Positions 63,111-64,000 of a stretch of DNA of 64,000 nucleotides are shown piece after piece (position 1 is the first letter of the stretch; each line of letters begins with the position of its first letter). The DNA is from Limanda limanda (lineage: Eukaryota; Chordata; Actinopteri; Pleuronectiformes; Pleuronectidae): the NCBI RefSeq assembly GCF_963576545.1, contig NC_083638.1, forward strand, positions 6,684,659 to 6,748,658. The letters are read 5' to 3'. The translations under genes were made by a program, and so were the position numbers. The notes under the pieces were generated by a model that saw only the letters and a list, made by a program, of their open reading frames with translations, had not been told where the DNA came from and ran no database searches.

Positions 63111-64000
63111 CTTCACCGAAAAGCACTAACACACCAGAGGACAACTGAAGAAACACAACATGTCTCCTTCAAAATGTCATTGTCATTAACGGTGCTGCTG
63201 TAATGCCGTCAGTACCAAGGAACATGATGTTTTTCTGTGTAGCAGCTCCACCAGCAACCTTGTGTGTTTGGATTATGCAGTTTGAGAGGGGGAATTAGAT
63301 TTGATATTTGCTGAGAACTCTTCAGCTCCAGATGAGGAGAGACGCCACCTGAGCCCGAGTGGCTCCTGATGGGCGACCGGCAGCAGGTGACAGGGCATTA
63401 AAAGGTTTTGGAAGCTGGTTGTTTTTCACTGAGAGTCAGGGCAGCTTTTCCCCAGTAATTGTCTGCAGAAGACCTGAAGTGATGAACCTGATGCAACAGT
63501 TTGTGCTTCTCTTTTTCAAGGGGGGGTGGGCTGTCCCAATCTGACAAATCAACAGCTGTAGTCTCAGCGCTCCCACTCAAACTAACAACCATCCCTCCAA
63601 ACAACCATGTTTTCCTTTTCGCCTCAGAGCAGATATTTATTTCCACGCTCTTTGTGCACAAACCACTGATTTACAACCAAATCTAAATACCATTAAACTA
63701 ATTTCCTCCTCCCCCTCCTCAGAGTCTTGCTGGGAGCGAGAATGTGCAGGAATATACGAACCACATCCTTAACACCTTCGTCAGAAACAACAACTCTGTT
63801 TATATAGAAATACATTTTACTGTTCTGCTAATGTTGGCACAAAGAAATTCAGCTTAATCCAAAACCAGTCTGAGACAGTGGGCAGATACGATGGAGCAAG
63901 ATCACTTAAACCCAGCTGTATTTTATGAATTATTTCAGTGCCATTACTTGCAGTAGACAGAGACAGAAAAACATACCGCCGCCGTCTTCCAATTAAATGT
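63111..64000. other. non-coding region at the window end
   Basis: No feature is firmly recognised. In the minus sense a good donor-like gtatgt follows the last 24 bases of the window; whether these belong to an exon cannot be decided from the sequence given. Confidence 0.45.

Noticed and set aside
63349..63398. Possible luzp2 first exon: ATG plus 16 codons (MPCHLLPVAHQEPLGL) ending in AG before gt, correct phase 2
   Set aside because: The donor gtggcg is poor and the peptide is too weakly hydrophobic for a signal peptide. Such short ATG-to-GT frames are expected by chance many times in 43 kb.
63977..64000. Possible exon end at the window edge, followed by gtatgt on the minus strand
   Set aside because: Only 24 bases are visible. 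In the phase required by luzp2 they read HLIGRRR, which does not resemble the region before QSYDG, so it cannot be supported.

Overview
The window is vertebrate nuclear DNA, almost certainly from a ray-finned (teleost) fish. Coding sequence is very sparse. Four short GT-AG exons on the minus strand sit in introns of 4-6 kb, and the rest is AT-rich intronic or flanking DNA with microsatellites, homopolymer G tracts and decayed transposons of families I know from teleosts. There is no sign of bacterial organisation (no operons, no ribosome binding sites, no long ORFs). Nearly all long open frames here are chance frames.

The one gene I can identify is luzp2 (leucine zipper protein 2), transcribed right to left. 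In transcription order its exons are at 20545-20428, 14126-14056, 9895-9814 and 5296-5234. They join without any frame break into about 111 residues of the N-terminal coiled coil. Recognition rests on my memory of the human protein, which the spliced product follows almost residue by residue. The signal-peptide exon and the C-terminal exons were not found, so the gene is partial at both ends. Positions 1-5233 are the following intron. Positions 20546-64000 are most simply a very long first intron, or intron 1 plus upstream DNA.

Layout: 1-5.2 kb, intron with one SINE-like fragment; 5.2-20.5 kb, four exons with introns holding a complex tandem repeat (11.7-12.8 kb), two copies of an identical 147-bp segment (15.9 and 18.7 kb) and a probable solo LTR (19.4-19.8 kb); 21.9-27.4 kb, a pair of roughly 0.9-kb inverted arms around a 3.7-kb spacer that carries a 48-unit trinucleotide repeat; 27.4-64 kb, scattered repeats, the best being an intact-ended 253-bp hAT-type MITE with a perfect 8-bp target duplication at 57.27-57.52 kb. 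Several stretches look like conserved non-coding elements by composition only; that needs alignment to other fish.

No new multi-gene system was found. The items most worth a second look are the large inverted repeat, the identical 147-bp copies, the hAT MITE, the splice-flanked candidate exon at 52.4-52.5 kb and the question of where luzp2 exon 1 lies.
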